Source of the DNA: Rana temporaria
Taxonomy: Eukaryota > Chordata > Amphibia > Anura > Ranidae
Direction of reading: 5' to 3'
Assembly: GCF_905171775.1 (NCBI RefSeq)
Contig: NC_053489.1
Coordinates: forward strand, 328,572,089-328,636,088
DNA length: 64,000 nucleotides
Part shown: in pieces, positions 34,921 to 45,588 of the stretch
Position numbering within the stretch: position 1 is the first letter of the stretch
How the letters are laid out: the number at the start of each line of letters is the position of its first letter
Program-made: the position numbers and the translations under genes
Notes under the pieces: generated by a model
Told to the model about the DNA's origin: nothing
What the model saw: only the letters and a program-made list of their open reading frames with translations
Databases searched by the model: none

Positions 34921-36465
34921 AAACATAAAGACAATTGCCATAGGATATTTTGTTCACTGAGGAGATGTTTGCCCTGTTTATTTTGCTCATATTGGCCTGC
35001 ACATATTTTGTTTTCACTAATGTTTACTAACATATGCTTTTCAGTATTAAACTTTGCTTACTGTAACATTTACTCAATTTTTTACTTTAACCTTAACCAT
35101 GGACTGTCATGAATAGTAAAGTGGGCAGCTTCCTGAGGTTCAAGACACCAGGGGGATTATTAGAATGCTAAAAATGCTTTACCCTTCCATGTTCTCCATG
35201 ATAAGTTGGTTTCAACTTTTTACACACAAAGCAAAGTTTGTCGGGTTCCAGTTGAACAGGCTGATTTTGGTTCTGTGTATAACGGCCTTAAGATGGCAAC
35301 CTTCTTGGCTGTAAAGGGTTTAATACAAAGCTTTTCCTACTGGAGCATCAAAATATGTTGGTTCTCATAGAGTATCCTTATACCTTTTTACTAAACCACA
35401 ATATAGTGATACAGTATCTAAGCAAAATCCTTTTCTGTCTTTGAGGAAATTAAGTTGATCAATCAATTAATCAATAAAATAGTCATTCAATTTCCAGACA
35501 ATACAGAGAAGTATGTACAGTATGCTCTTAAAAATGTCTAGCTTTGCATCTTAACAATTCAGTACTATATAAACAGGGACATTACTTGGTAATACATGCA
35601 ATTATTTATAATTGTTAGTAAAATTGGGAAAATTAATATGTGTCTCAATAATTATTTTATGCATCTTTTTTTAGCCTTACCGTATCAGTTTTTTTCTTAA
35701 CCAGATCCTCAGAACAATTTCCATGGCAACTCATTTTCTGATTGCAGGTCTTTAAACATAAAAAATTAATATTTTTTGAGTATCTTTTACACACAGGAAT
35801 AAAATAAATTGACCAGGATGAACACCTGTGAGGCCTAGAATAATGAAATATTAAAAAAGAGAAATGACCCAAAAAGAAACATAAAATAAGGACATCTAGC
35901 AGATGCAAACACTCTTGCTACTCTTAAAGAATAAAAGATGTGTGAAATAGTCTACTGTAATAATGTAAAATGTAGTAATATACCAAGATAAGTGTGATAT
36001 AGGGGAGAGAGAATATATCAGATTAAAGAGCTAAATCATCTATCTGTATTGCTGTATCTCAGAAAATAAATGGCTTTTACATTGAGAACTTTCTTTTACT
36101 TACTGTTGATTTTTTTTTTACAAGATAGTGAGTACCCAAACAACGCAGTCTGGTGTGATCTCCACCGCATTTTAGCTGTTCAATTCTCTTTTCACATTCA
36201 CAACTAACTTTTTTATACTTTCTATAATGAGATCAGCTGCATTAAAAGGCTCCATTACTGTATATTTTGAATTTTTAATATTCACCAACATTTGTTCCTC
36301 AATGAAAAATGCTGCTTATTGTGGCATTCAATCTATTTCTGAACTAGTCTCTCAGTTCCCATCAGACTCCACCCACTCAGTAACAAGTAATTTCCAAAAT
36401 ACGAGATTTGCTCATATTTGGGTAATGACATCAGCTGTATCCCTGATCCTTTTGCATACATATTG
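34921..36465. other. No recognisable feature
   Basis: AT-rich, apparently unique sequence. No ORF with protein-like content and no terminal repeats seen. Confidence 0.5.
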
Positions 36466-36911
36466 GGCCAGATTCACAGTGGCGATACGACGGAGTATCT
36501 CAGATACTCCGTCGTATCTCTCAGAGTATCTATGCGACTGATTCATAGAATCAGTTACTCATAGATATCCCTAAGATCCGACAGGTGTAATTGTTTTACA
36601 CTGTCGGATCTTAGGATGCAGTACCGCGGCCGCCGCTGGGGGGAGTTTGCGTCGTAAACCAGCGTCGGGTATGCAAATTAGGAGTTTCGGCGATCCACAA
36701 CGTTTTTTTGCGTTCGCTACGTCGCCGCTAGTCTAGTTTCCCGTCGCAAAGTTAGTCGTCGTTTTTGGTGCCTTAACTTTAGTCAGCAAACGTATTGCTG
36801 TCTAAAGTATGGCCATCGTTCCCGCATCGAAATTTAAAATTTCACGTCGTTTGCGTAACACGTCCGGGAATACGGAATTACGCTACGCGCGTCGCCGTTC
36901 GAAAAAAACTT
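36466..36911 (+). repeat. Truncated DNA-transposon-like repeat
   Basis: Begins gggccagattcacag followed by an inverted-repeat-rich start (acgacggagtatctcagata with its reverse) and a second hairpin around 36573-36612 (aagatccgacag / ctgtcggatctt). The CpG-rich body and sharp start suggest a non-autonomous DNA element lacking its right end. From 36912 to 37566 I see nothing that can be named. Confidence 0.55.
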
Positions 36912-37711
36912 GAGGTATCCATAGCAAAATGCAAGAAAAGAATCTTGGACAGGGCCTGCTCTTGGGCAGTACATTTATGATCAGAATGAAGGAAAGGCTT
37001 GTTTAATCATATAATGTAGTAAAGCTGGCAGAAGCTAACAGTATACTTCAATTTTAATTTACATTTTTACTTAAATCCTAATCATACAGTAACAATTTTA
37101 GTGCTTTCTGTGTCATTATAAGTGAAAAGAAAAAAATACTTAGACAGTTTATGGGAACTACAAATGCATTGTAATGAATGCAACTATTCTGAGAAAATGC
37201 TGTTTTTTTTTTAAATGTGAAAAATGAATTGACATGTAAGATTGTACTTTAACATTTGAAGGAAATGTGGACATAAGAAATGTACAAATCATATAATTGT
37301 TAGGATTTTCTGGTTTATGGTCATAAATGAATTTACCAAGCATTCATGGAAAATCATATTTCATGCAACCAAGTGAAAAACGGGAGATAAATGACCATTA
37401 TTATGTAATGATTTTCCTGTACCCATTTTTCATTGCAATATTTTATCATCAGTTACATGAATTATAAGAATCTTTCACATTCCGTTTAAATGTTTAACCT
37501 AACTACTAAAGAGTTTGTCAAAGTGGTGCTAACATATAAAATCCTAAATCCATTGAAAAAGAAGAGTAATCTACAAAGCATATAAAAGGGGGGGAACCAA
37601 TGCGCAAAACCACAACTAACCTAGGGTAACCTAACTAATAAACAAAGTGTATAAATAGATAAACAAATATATGCAGCAGCCACTACATGAAAGTGCTCAC
37701 GCACCAATCAG

Positions 37712-38417
37712 CATATAAGAAAGAGGGGGTGTAGTGGCGCTTGCAGTAAATAAATAAATAAAATAGACAAGAAACGCACAGCAACGTGTGATAATGTCCA
37801 AAAAAATGTGTTCCACTCCAAATTCCTCTTTATAATCCTCTCGCATCAATGACTTAAGATGTGAAGGAGGGGATGTGTGAAGATAATGAGATCCAAACAA
37901 TATTTATCACTCAATGTCTAGAGTTCATACACAATCATATATGATGAAGCAAAATGTGGATAATTGCATTTGTATGAGTGAATCCATGTAACCACAAATA
38001 AACGTAGTAAAAGGGTGAACCCAAATGACAGTACGTGCACTATAATACTATAATAATAGGCAAAAAAAAAAAAAAAAAATATGCACAGCAACGTGTGATA
38101 ATGTCCAAAAAAATGTGTTCCACTCCAAATTCCTCTATAAACTCCTCTCACATCAATGACTATGATGTGAAGGAGGGATTGGGTGAAGATAATGAGATCC
38201 AAACAATATTTATGACTCAAAGTCTAGAGTTCATACACAATCATATATGATGAAGCAAAATGTGGATAATTGCATCTGTAAGAGTGAATCCATGCAACCA
38301 CAAATAAACGTAGTAAAATGGTGAACCTAAATGACAGTACGTGCACTATAAAGTCTGTGCCTAAAAATATATAAATATATAATAAATAAATAATGTTCCA
38401 GTTAGGTGCACTAATTA
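37712..38417 (-). repeat. Left palindrome arm
   Basis: Two tandem units (about 37780-38045 and 38080-38350) both run from cacagcaacgtgtgataatg to cagtacgtgcactata. The whole is the reverse complement of the right arm with small differences. It contains an 18-A run near 38063. Confidence 0.9.
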
Positions 38418-38418
38418 A

Positions 38419-39046
38419 CCACTTGACCACCGCCCCATGTCAAAAAGACGTCCTGTTTTTAAAGTTGAATATCTCGATAACGGCAGCAGCTGCTGCCACA
38501 ACCGAGATATTCATCTTTTCAGGGGGTGGTGGTGTACACGATAACGGTGGTCTCCGCGGCGGATTCGCCGCGAGATCGCCGTTATCGGTGGCGGGAGAGG
38601 GCCCCCCCCCCTCCCGCCGCTCTCCCGCGCCCTCCGCCACTTACCGAAGCCGTCGGTAGCGGCGGAGGGGATCGGATGTGTCCGGCAGCTGAGTGGGGAC
38701 GGGACTGAAGGAGAAATCTCCTTCACCCGTCCTCATAGCTCTGCTGGGCGGAAGTGACGTCAAAACGTCAGTCCCGCCCAGCCTCTTAAAGAAACATTTT
38801 TTTTTTTGTCATTTGAAAAAATGACATTTTTTAATTTTTTTATTTTTTTTGCATTTAAGTCTAAATATGAGATCTGAGGTCTTTTTGACCCCAGATCTCA
38901 TATTTAAGAGGACCTGTCATGCTTTTTTCTATTACAAGGGATGTTTACATTCCTTGTAATAGGAATAAAAGTGATCAATTTTTTTTTTTTTTATTTCAGT
39001 GTAAAAAATTATAAAACTAAATAAAAATAAATAAGAAAACCAAAGG
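38419..39046. mobile_element. TTAA-type element in the palindrome spacer, partial
   Basis: Starts ccacttgaccaccgcccc directly after TTAA (38415-38418). It holds inverted segments: agttgaatatctcgataacg with a reverse near 38506, aaatatgagatctgaggtc / agatctcatattta near 38862-38905, and ttacaagggatg / cattccttgtaat near 38932-38962. No matching right terminus is seen before PLE-like sequence starts, so it appears truncated. Confidence 0.55.
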
Positions 39047-39090
39047 ACCTACGATTAAGTGGCGTAGTTCAGCCACGCAACGCGTCAGGT
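39047..39090 (+). ncRNA. Decayed hammerhead-like motif
   Basis: ACCU, ACGAUUA (three changes from CUGANGA), extra A, GUGGC-loop-GCCAC (five-pair stem II), GCAA (one change from GAAA), CGCG (self-complementary), UC, AGGU. The stems are intact while the core is mutated. The motif follows the same layout as 18388-18441 and 10336-10373. Confidence 0.5.
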
Positions 39091-39651
39091 GTTTGGAGAA
39101 GTGCTGTCGGTGACGTTATTTCCGCTCGCGGCCGAGAGCGGAGATTAGCTGTCTGTCATTTCGTTTGTCTGTGAACCATTTGCTGTTGCTGCTGGTGTTC
39201 AAAGATTTTAACTGTAAGTGATACTATGTGTTATTAAATGTTATTCCTACCTACTACACTATGGAGTTTTGCCTTATGCTTTATTGAGAGCGGCTGGGAC
39301 CTTATGTGATGAAAATTACCTGGGACCTTATGTGATGAAAATTACCTGGGCTGCCCTGGATCCAGAGCTATCCCCTGCTGACCTTCATATTACCTAAAGG
39401 CTCTAATTAGCCTTTCATGAGGTGAGAGGCTAGTATTTACCTTCTGATTCTGCACTACTACACGGAATGGATCGTGCATTGGATTGCAGCATCATCCTCT
39501 AACCTAGCACTATTGCACTTTTTGGGAATTTTTGCATCAAGCACTTTATTATTTATTCCACGTTCACTGTGATACAATTATCTTGTTTTTTGCATGGGAA
39601 TTTTTTCGGGACACTTTGATTACTGGAACATTATTTATTTATTTGGCACAT
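39091..39651 (+). other. PLE-like sequence after the motif
   Basis: GC-rich leader (tccgctcgcggccgagagcgg hairpin near 39120) followed by T-rich sequence. It contains a 31-bp tandem repeat at 39297-39350 (ctgggaccttatgtgatgaa repeated) and a partial duplication of ctggaacattatttattta at 39624 and 39670. No coding region. Confidence 0.45.
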
Positions 39652-40563
39652 TTAATTAGTGCACCTAACTGGAACATTATTTATTTATTATATATTTATA
39701 TATTTTTAGGCACAGACTTTATAGTGCACGTACTGTCATTTAGGTTCACCATTTTACTTTCATGAATTTACAGAGCTATGTGAGACAACATATGTGCACT
39801 CAGCCAATGAAAAAAAGGCTACAGTAAATCCACTAGGGATAGCATAAAGCTATCCCTAGCTACAAACGATTGGTTTGTCTGATGAAAACAGACCGATGGA
39901 CTGTTTTCATCTGAAAAAAAACGATCGTGTGGGGGCCCCATCGGTTTGTTTCCCATCTGTGAAAAAAAATAGAACATGTTTATTTGTGGTTGCATGGATT
40001 CACTCTTACAGATGCAATTATCCACATTTTGCTTCATCATATATGATTGTGTATGAACTCTAGACTTTGAGTCATAAATATTGTTTGGATCTCATTATCT
40101 TCACCCAATCCCTCCTTCACATCATAGTCATTGATGTGAGAGGAGTTTATAGAGGAATTTGGAGTGGAACACATTTTTTTGGACATTATCACACGTTGCT
40201 GTGCATATATTTTTTTTTTTGCCTATTATTTTAGTATTATAGTGCACGTACTGTCATTTGGGTTCACCCTTTTACTACGTTTATTTGTGGTTACATGGAT
40301 TCACTCATACAAATGCAATTATCCACATTTTGCTTCATCATATATGATTGTGTATGAACTCTAGACATTGAGTCATAAATATTGTTTGGATCTCATTATC
40401 TTCACACATCCCCTCCTTCACATCTTAAGTCATTGATGCGAGAGGATTATAAAGAGGAATTTGGAGTGGAACAAATTTTTTTGGACATTATCACACGTTG
40501 CTGTGCGTTTCTTGTCTATTTTATTTATTTATTTACTGCAAGCGCCACTACACCCCCTCTTTC
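39652..40563 (+). repeat. Right palindrome arm
   Basis: Inverted counterpart of 37712-38417, ending caagcgccactacacccc. It is longer than the left arm because of the 39755-39982 insertion. Small differences between arms are scattered, so the palindrome is not an exact assembly mirror. Confidence 0.9.
39755..39982 (+). repeat. Templated insertion matching 48356-48575
   Basis: 228 bp interrupt the right arm between tact and gttta. They match 48356-48575 almost perfectly, including ordinary flanking sequence and the first part of the MITE at 48449. Differences are confined to two short patches. The first, after gcataaag, reads ctatccctag and makes a snap-back inverted repeat of ctagggatag just before it. 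Confidence 0.85.
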
Positions 40564-40849
40564 TAATCTACAAAGCACTTTTTTATTTTTAAAATATATA
40601 AAGATGTAAGACAGTGCTAAGCCAAATTCAAAAAAGGGAAAAATTTAAATGTGCAAATGCAAAAAAAAGCTTGCTGCTAAAATTGGGTGTAAAGCTCTAA
40701 GTAAAACAAGTGAAAAACAGTGCTAATTTTGCTTCAATAAAACAATTGATAGTGATACACTAAACCTATATAACATAGTACTAGTTAATAATAATAAAAA
40801 AGCATAAACAATTCATGAAAAGCATTTATATAAAAATAGAAAAAAAAAA

Positions 40850-41060
40850 TGTATATATTTTTTTTCTGTGCAATCAATAATTAAAGTGTGTAGCAGTGTC
40901 CATTCCACCAAAAATCTATAAGCGTATTTCCATGTAAAGTTCAGTGTTCAGTTCAGCTTAAATGGAGAACTTTACATGGAACTACCCTTAATAATTTATG
41001 GTTGAATTGGTTATATGCACTTTAATTAATGATTGCACAGAAAAGAAAATATATATACAT
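40850..41060. repeat. Inverted repeat pair
   Basis: Outer arms: ctgtgcaatcaataattaaagtg (near 40866) against cactttaattaatgattgcacag (near 41019). Inner arms: ttccatgtaaagttc against gaactttacatggaa around a short loop near 40940. AT-rich tails flank it. Likely another palindromic PLE or MITE remnant; family unknown. Confidence 0.7.
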
Positions 41061-41124
41061 TTTTTTTTTATTTTTGTTTATATATAATTGTTTTTTTATT
41101 CATTTTATGCTATTTAACTATTAA

Positions 41125-41340
41125 AGTGGAGTTCCACACAAAAATGGAACTTCCACTTTTTGGAACCCTCCCCCCTCCGGTGTCACATTTGGCACCTTTC
41201 AGGGGGGTGCAGATACCTGTATAATACAGGTATTTGCACCCACTTCCGCGAATGACTCTCACGGGAGTCACTCCACTTCCCGTCCCCCCCGCTGCCTTCT
41301 GGAAAATACACTGGTCCCAGGAGACAGCGGGGACCACTGG
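41125..41340. repeat. Interspersed repeat fragment (unnamed)
   Basis: Starts aaagtggagttccacac and contains inverted blocks (gagttccaca / tggaacttccac; gatacctgtataatacaggta). The CpG-bearing composition and sharp edge against AT-rich flank suggest a non-autonomous element. From 41341 to 41820 nothing could be named. Confidence 0.45.
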
Positions 41341-41820
41341 GAAAGTTGTTTATTTGACGCAAAATTAGTGCAGCTTTTCACTAAATTGTTTACCTTTTTG
41401 TATGTATTTTAGGAAAAAAAACAGCAGGAATGAATTCTATGGATACAACTTTAACTGTTACCTTCCTCCAGTATTTTCCCCACTACTGCTTCTCATGCTT
41501 GGACCCCAATAAACTATAGCAATATTGCAAGGATAATCTTAAGGGTAAATATGTGGGGAAAATTAAATTACAATCCCCTGCCCTAGCCTGTGCTTTTTTT
41601 ACCCCATTACACAATCCCTGCCACTGACCCTGCAAAGTCATCAGCAATTGCAGAGAATATTTTGTTGCACACATGATGCCCCCACTCACCTGTAACAGTC
41701 CTGCTGTCAGTAGACTGCAAATATTTTACTTGGCAAATTGTTAGTGTTTATGAGTGTTTTAACCATTAATGCATGTGTTTGAGTTTTTATACTGCTTTCC
41801 CGACTGCTTTTCCAAGCTTG

Positions 41821-41998
41821 TCTCCAGACCTAAACCCTATTGAGCATCTGTGGGGCATCCTCAAAAGGAAGGTGGAGGAGCGCAAGGTCTCTACTTTACG
41901 TTGTAGAAAAGTGTAATTTCTTCAGTCTTGTCACATAAAAAGATATAATAAATTAGTCACAAAAATGTGAGGGTTGTTCTCATGTTTGTGAGATACTG
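41821..41998 (+). pseudogene. Tc1-type transposase C-terminus and terminal repeat
   Basis: Tc1/mariner transposases cut and paste by a DDE centre. Translation from 41821 gives SPDLNPIEHLWGILKRKVEE, the block that holds the last catalytic acid (E) and follows the usual wording of Tc1 enzymes. It is followed by a terminal region ending tttgtgagatactg and TA at 41999-42000, matching a Tc1-type terminal repeat and TSD. Only about 25 codons plus the right end remain; the rest of the element is missing. Confidence 0.85.
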
Positions 41999-42049
41999 TA
42001 TAACATTTAGAAGGATAGAAGGGAGTAATGCAGTCTATGGCGAGAAAAA

Positions 42050-42331
42050 AAAGGAAAATTTATTATCATACTTACCGTAATTTTCCTTTCCTGATGGACT
42101 CCATGGCAGCCTACGTGTGGGTTAATCCCGCCTCCTCTCCAATGTGATAGGACCCCATACCCATAAAAGTTAACTCACCAATAGACTCAGTGTTCCGTAA
42201 CTATCCCGACTCCATAATTTCAGGGTGGGAACTCCGTCTGCCATGGAGTCCATCAGGAAAGGAAAATTACGGTAAGTATGATAATAAATTTTCCTTTTTC
42301 CTGACTGACTCCATGGCAGCCTACGTGTGGG
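42050..42331. repeat. DIRS 3' terminal repeat and internal complementary region
   Basis: The segment 42050-42109 is the exact or near-exact reverse complement of 42238-42297. Next to it, 42298-42331 (cctgactgactccatggcag...) is the reverse of the other end of the element (47730-47764). A region matching both termini back to back is the defining internal complementary region of DIRS elements, thought to template closure of circular DNA. The inverted terminal repeat of about 108 bp lies between the palindrome arms. Confidence 0.85.
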
Positions 42332-42378
42332 AAATAACTAGCCAAACACACGGGTGGGTATGCTGAACAGAAATATAT

Positions 42379-43477
42379 TTAATTTGTCCCGTCAGCCGAC
42401 AAGACTGATAAACCAAAGTTAACAGAAGACAGTGCTGCAGGTTCAACACAATAATGGGACATAAAGGTGTTTATAGAAGACCAAGAGGCCGCTCTACAAA
42501 TGACGTCTGGCGCCACATGACGGGCTGCTGCCCAGGAAGCTGCCATCCCTCTCGTGGAGTGAGCTGTTACCGCCTGCGGAGGAGCCAAGCCCTTTGCACA
42601 ATAAGCCTGTTGTATCGTCTGGACGATCCAAGATGCGATTGTTCTTGAAGATGCCTTTTTCCCTTTGTTCTTGCCTGAATGCAGGATGAACAGGTGATCA
42701 GAACGTCTGAATGTAGATGTAGCTTGGAGATATTCAGTGAGTATCTTGCCCATATCCAGAGGGTGAGTCTCATCAGAATCTGGGTTTTTAAAAGTAGGGA
42801 GAACTACTTCCTGATTCTCATGGAAAACCGACGAGACCTTCGGTTTGGAGCCCAGCATAGGTATCAGAACCACTCTGTCTAGAAAAAAGGTGAGAAATGG
42901 CTCCTTGTGACCCAGAAAACCGATCTCGGACACTCTCTTGGCCGAGGTGATGGCGACCAGAAAGGCTACCTTGGCTGAAAAGTTCTTCAACGAGGACGGG
43001 GAGGGCCCCGACATACTAAGTCCATTCAAAAAGTCAAGAACTAACGGGAGATCCCATTTGGGGAATCTTGGTTTCCTCAGAGGTCTTAGTCTTGAGGCTC
43101 CACGAAAAAAACTGTTTGATTAGTGGATGGGCTGCCCAAGGAATTCCAGAAAAGGCTGAAAGTGCTGAGATTTGAACTCTTAGTGAGCTTACAGACAGGG
43201 GAAGGTCTAGCCCTGATTGCAGAAAGCTTAGGATGTTTTGGATTTCTGGGTTCTTGAAAGAACTGCCTGCGGTTAAAGAAAATTCCACAAACTTAGACCA
43301 TATTCTACCGTACACTTTATTTGTGCTTCCTTTCCTTGAGCTCATAAGGGTAGAGATTACCCGAGAAGCGCAGCCAAGGGATTCTAGCCTTTCCCTTTCA
43401 AGAACCAGACCGCTAGTTTCATTTGAGCCGGACAGGGATGGAGGAGTGTCCCCTGGGAGAGAAGGTCTGGTCTGCAT
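42379..43477 (-). pseudogene. DIRS tyrosine recombinase, one-base frameshift
   Basis: Integrates the circular DNA copy. N-terminal core-binding part: LGCASRVISTLMSSRKGSTN, then LSFLQSGLDLPLSVSSL. Catalytic domain: AITSAKRVSEI (first Arg), HSTRGMAASWA (His-x-x-Arg) and FMSHYCVE (Tyr nucleophile). These are the residues expected of the family. The two halves are in different frames: seven T residues on the minus strand (43105-43111) where six would keep LIKQFF joined to RGASRL. The likely ATG at 43477 lies inside the end of the RT gene, giving an overlap of about 90 bp, a usual DIRS arrangement. Active apart from this single base, if real. Confidence 0.88.
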
Positions 43478-45588
43478 GGTATTAGAATTGGGTCCTGAAG
43501 ACTCAGCTGAACCAGAAGAGGGAACCATGGCCTGTTCGGCCAGTATGGAGCCACCATTGTGATTTCTACTTCTTCCGCTAGAAGTCTCTTCAGGAATTTC
43601 AGAATTATTGGGATCGGGGGAAAGGCGTACGCCCTCTGAAACCACCACCGATCCGTTAGGGCATCTGTCCCGATTGCCTGGCTGTAGTAACCCCTCGTGT
43701 AGAATTTCTTCAATTTGGCATTGTTCGGGGAAGCAAAGAGATCCACTTGGGGATTGACTCCCAGGGATAATATCCAACGGAAGGACTGATCGTGGAGAGA
43801 CCATTCGTTGATGTCCACCTGAGTTCGTGACAGGAAATCCGCCTGGGAGTTCTGAATGCCTGGAATGAAAACAGCCGTCAGGTTGACCAGGTTCACTTGG
43901 GCCCATTTCATAATGGGCTCTACTTCCTGGAGAAGGGATGAGCTCCGAGTCCCGCCTTGTCTCTTGACATATGATACTGCTGTGGTGTTGTCCATCCTTA
44001 GAATTACTGACTTTCCCCTCAGCAGTTGTGAAAAGGACTGTAGGGCACACCAGGCCGCTCGAAGCTCTAGGGTGTTCGAGCCTGGATTGTGGAGGCGAGT
44101 GTCCCACCTGCCTTGCGCCATACTTGTGCCGCACAGGGCCCCCCAACCGGAGCCACTGGCATCTGTCGTCACTGTGACCCAAGAAACTGGAGCGATGGAG
44201 TGACAATTCAGCAGATTCTTCGGTTGAAGCCACCAGAAGAGGCTGCCCCTCATTGACGTTGAAATGTGGATCCGTTGACTCATGCTCCCTGACTTCCACT
44301 GCCTGAGAAAGCCAGATTGGAAGGGACGTAGCCTCCATAGCGCCCATTTCACCATCGGTGTTGTGGATACCATTGTCCCAATGATCTTCAAGCATTGATG
44401 AGCTCTTAGATGGCGAGTACTCAAGGCCCGGGAAATCCTCTCCTGAATTACCGGAATCTTCTCTACTGGTAGAGAGATGGTCTTCCTTACCGTGTCGAAT
44501 TGGGCCCCTAGATAGGTTAGACACTGAGTTGGCCCTAAATGGCTTTTTGCCAGGTTCAGGAGCCACCCGAATTCGGACAGGGTCGAGATGACCTGATCTC
44601 TCTGTGCCAGGAGAAGGGTTTTGTCTTGGGACAAGACCAGGAGATCGTCCAGATAATGGTACAAACGAATCTTCTTCAGCCTGATGAGGGCTACCAGTGC
44701 CAAGAGAACTTTGGTGAAGACCCGTGGGGATGTCGTTAGGCCGAAGGGTAGGCACACGAACTGAAGGTGTTCCTGGTTGACATAGAATCTGAGGAATTTG
44801 TGCAGCTCTGCTGCTATTGGGACGTGGAAATAGGCATCCTTTAGGTCCACGGAAATCATCCAGTCGCCCGGCTGTATTGCTTGTTGGATGGTTGATAAAG
44901 TTTCCATTTTGAACTTTTTGTGTGTTATAAATTTGTTCAAATATGTCAAGTCTATGACTGGGTGCCAGGTGCCGTTCTTCTTCTGAACTAAGAAGAGAGG
45001 GGAGTACACCCCAAGAAACTGTTCGTCTCTTGGGACGTGTACCACCGCCCCTTGAACCTTCAGGAGGTGAATGTAGTCTAGAAGGACCTGTCTCTGCTCC
45101 AGCGACCCTGGAAGAAGGGTGGAGATGAACTTTGGACAGGGAGGACTGGAAAAGGACCATGTGTGTCCTGAGGTCACGGTCTTGATGACCCAAAAGTCCT
45201 TGATTGAGGCCGCCCAGACGTGCCGATAAAGGAGTAGACGAGCTCCAACACGATCCGCTTGGGCGGGCGTTGTCTCAAAAAGATTTCCCCTTGTCGCGTC
45301 CAGTTGACACTTGAGTAGTTGGAGTAGGTTTGCGGTAGGAGCCTCTACCTCTACTCCAATTCCTTCTGTAGTTTCCGCCAGGTCTGTAAGCGCGAGCTTC
45401 CCTAGCGCGGTCTGGGCTGTATCGCCGAAATTGGGGTATTTTTCTTCCTGTTTGGCGCTTGTCCTGAGGAAGGAAACCAGACTTGCCACCCGTGGCTTTG
45501 GAGATGGCATCATCCAGCTTGTTGCCGAACAGGGTTGACCCTTCGAAGGGAATCTTGCACCAGTTCTGCTTCGATGATGGGTCAGCAA
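43384..45588 (-). CDS. DIRS reverse transcriptase-RNase H
   Basis: 734 codons, fully open. It copies the element RNA into DNA. RT blocks: VYSPLFLVQKKNGTWHPVIDL, MISVDLKDAYFHVPI, FVCLPFGLTTSPRVF, and the catalytic YHYLDDLLVLS near residue 310. RNase H: TVTTDASGSGWGAL near residue 470, LELRAAWCAL and RMDNTTAVSYV. The C-terminal part (ADFLSRTQVDINEWSL, DLFASPNNAKL, PYWPNRPWFPLL) is typical of DIRS polymerases. The 5' end overlaps gag by about 310 bp in another frame, so translation must involve shifting or internal initiation; the start given is the first ATG of the frame. It overlaps the recombinase gene at the 3' end. Confidence 0.9.
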   Translation of the reverse strand: MLTHHRSRTGARFPSKGQPCSATSWMMPSPKPRVASLVSFLRTSAKQEEKYPNFGDTAQTALGKLALTDLAETTEGIGVEVEAPTANLLQLLKCQLDATRGNLFETTPAQADRVGARLLLYRHVWAASIKDFWVIKTVTSGHTWSFSSPPCPKFISTLLPGSLEQRQVLLDYIHLLKVQGAVVHVPRDEQFLGVYSPLFLVQKKNGTWHPVIDLTYLNKFITHKKFKMETLSTIQQAIQPGDWMISVDLKDAYFHVPIAAELHKFLRFYVNQEHLQFVCLPFGLTTSPRVFTKVLLALVALIRLKKIRLYHYLDDLLVLSQDKTLLLAQRDQVISTLSEFGWLLNLAKSHLGPTQCLTYLGAQFDTVRKTISLPVEKIPVIQERISRALSTRHLRAHQCLKIIGTMVSTTPMVKWALWRLRPFQSGFLRQWKSGSMSQRIHISTSMRGSLFWWLQPKNLLNCHSIAPVSWVTVTTDASGSGWGALCGTSMAQGRWDTRLHNPGSNTLELRAAWCALQSFSQLLRGKSVILRMDNTTAVSYVKRQGGTRSSSLLQEVEPIMKWAQVNLVNLTAVFIPGIQNSQADFLSRTQVDINEWSLHDQSFRWILSLGVNPQVDLFASPNNAKLKKFYTRGYYSQAIGTDALTDRWWFQRAYAFPPIPIILKFLKRLLAEEVEITMVAPYWPNRPWFPLLVQLSLQDPILIPCRPDLLSQGTLLHPCPAQMKLAVWFLKGKG

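Larger units (their letters stand above)
37567..40577. mobile_element. Palindromic PLE-like composite element with 14-bp TSD
   Basis: The word taatctacaaagca at 37567-37580 recurs at 40564-40577 and brackets a roughly 3-kb unit. Inside, 37712-38417 is the inverted complement of 39652-40563, and both arms hold two tandem units of about 300 bp. The spacer holds a TTAA element (38419-39046) and PLE-like sequence with a decayed hammerhead-like motif (39047-39090). PLEs are known for terminal repeats in inverted as well as direct orientation. There is no coding capacity. Confidence 0.65.

Noticed and set aside
37697..38430. Several similar small open frames, repeated at 39532-40609
   Set aside because: They repeat because the palindrome arms repeat; no coding evidence.
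43034..45193. 719-codon open frame overlapping the DIRS RT gene
   Set aside because: Most of it is an out-of-frame shadow of the RT-RNase H gene. Only its last about 150 codons, the recombinase N-terminus, are real.
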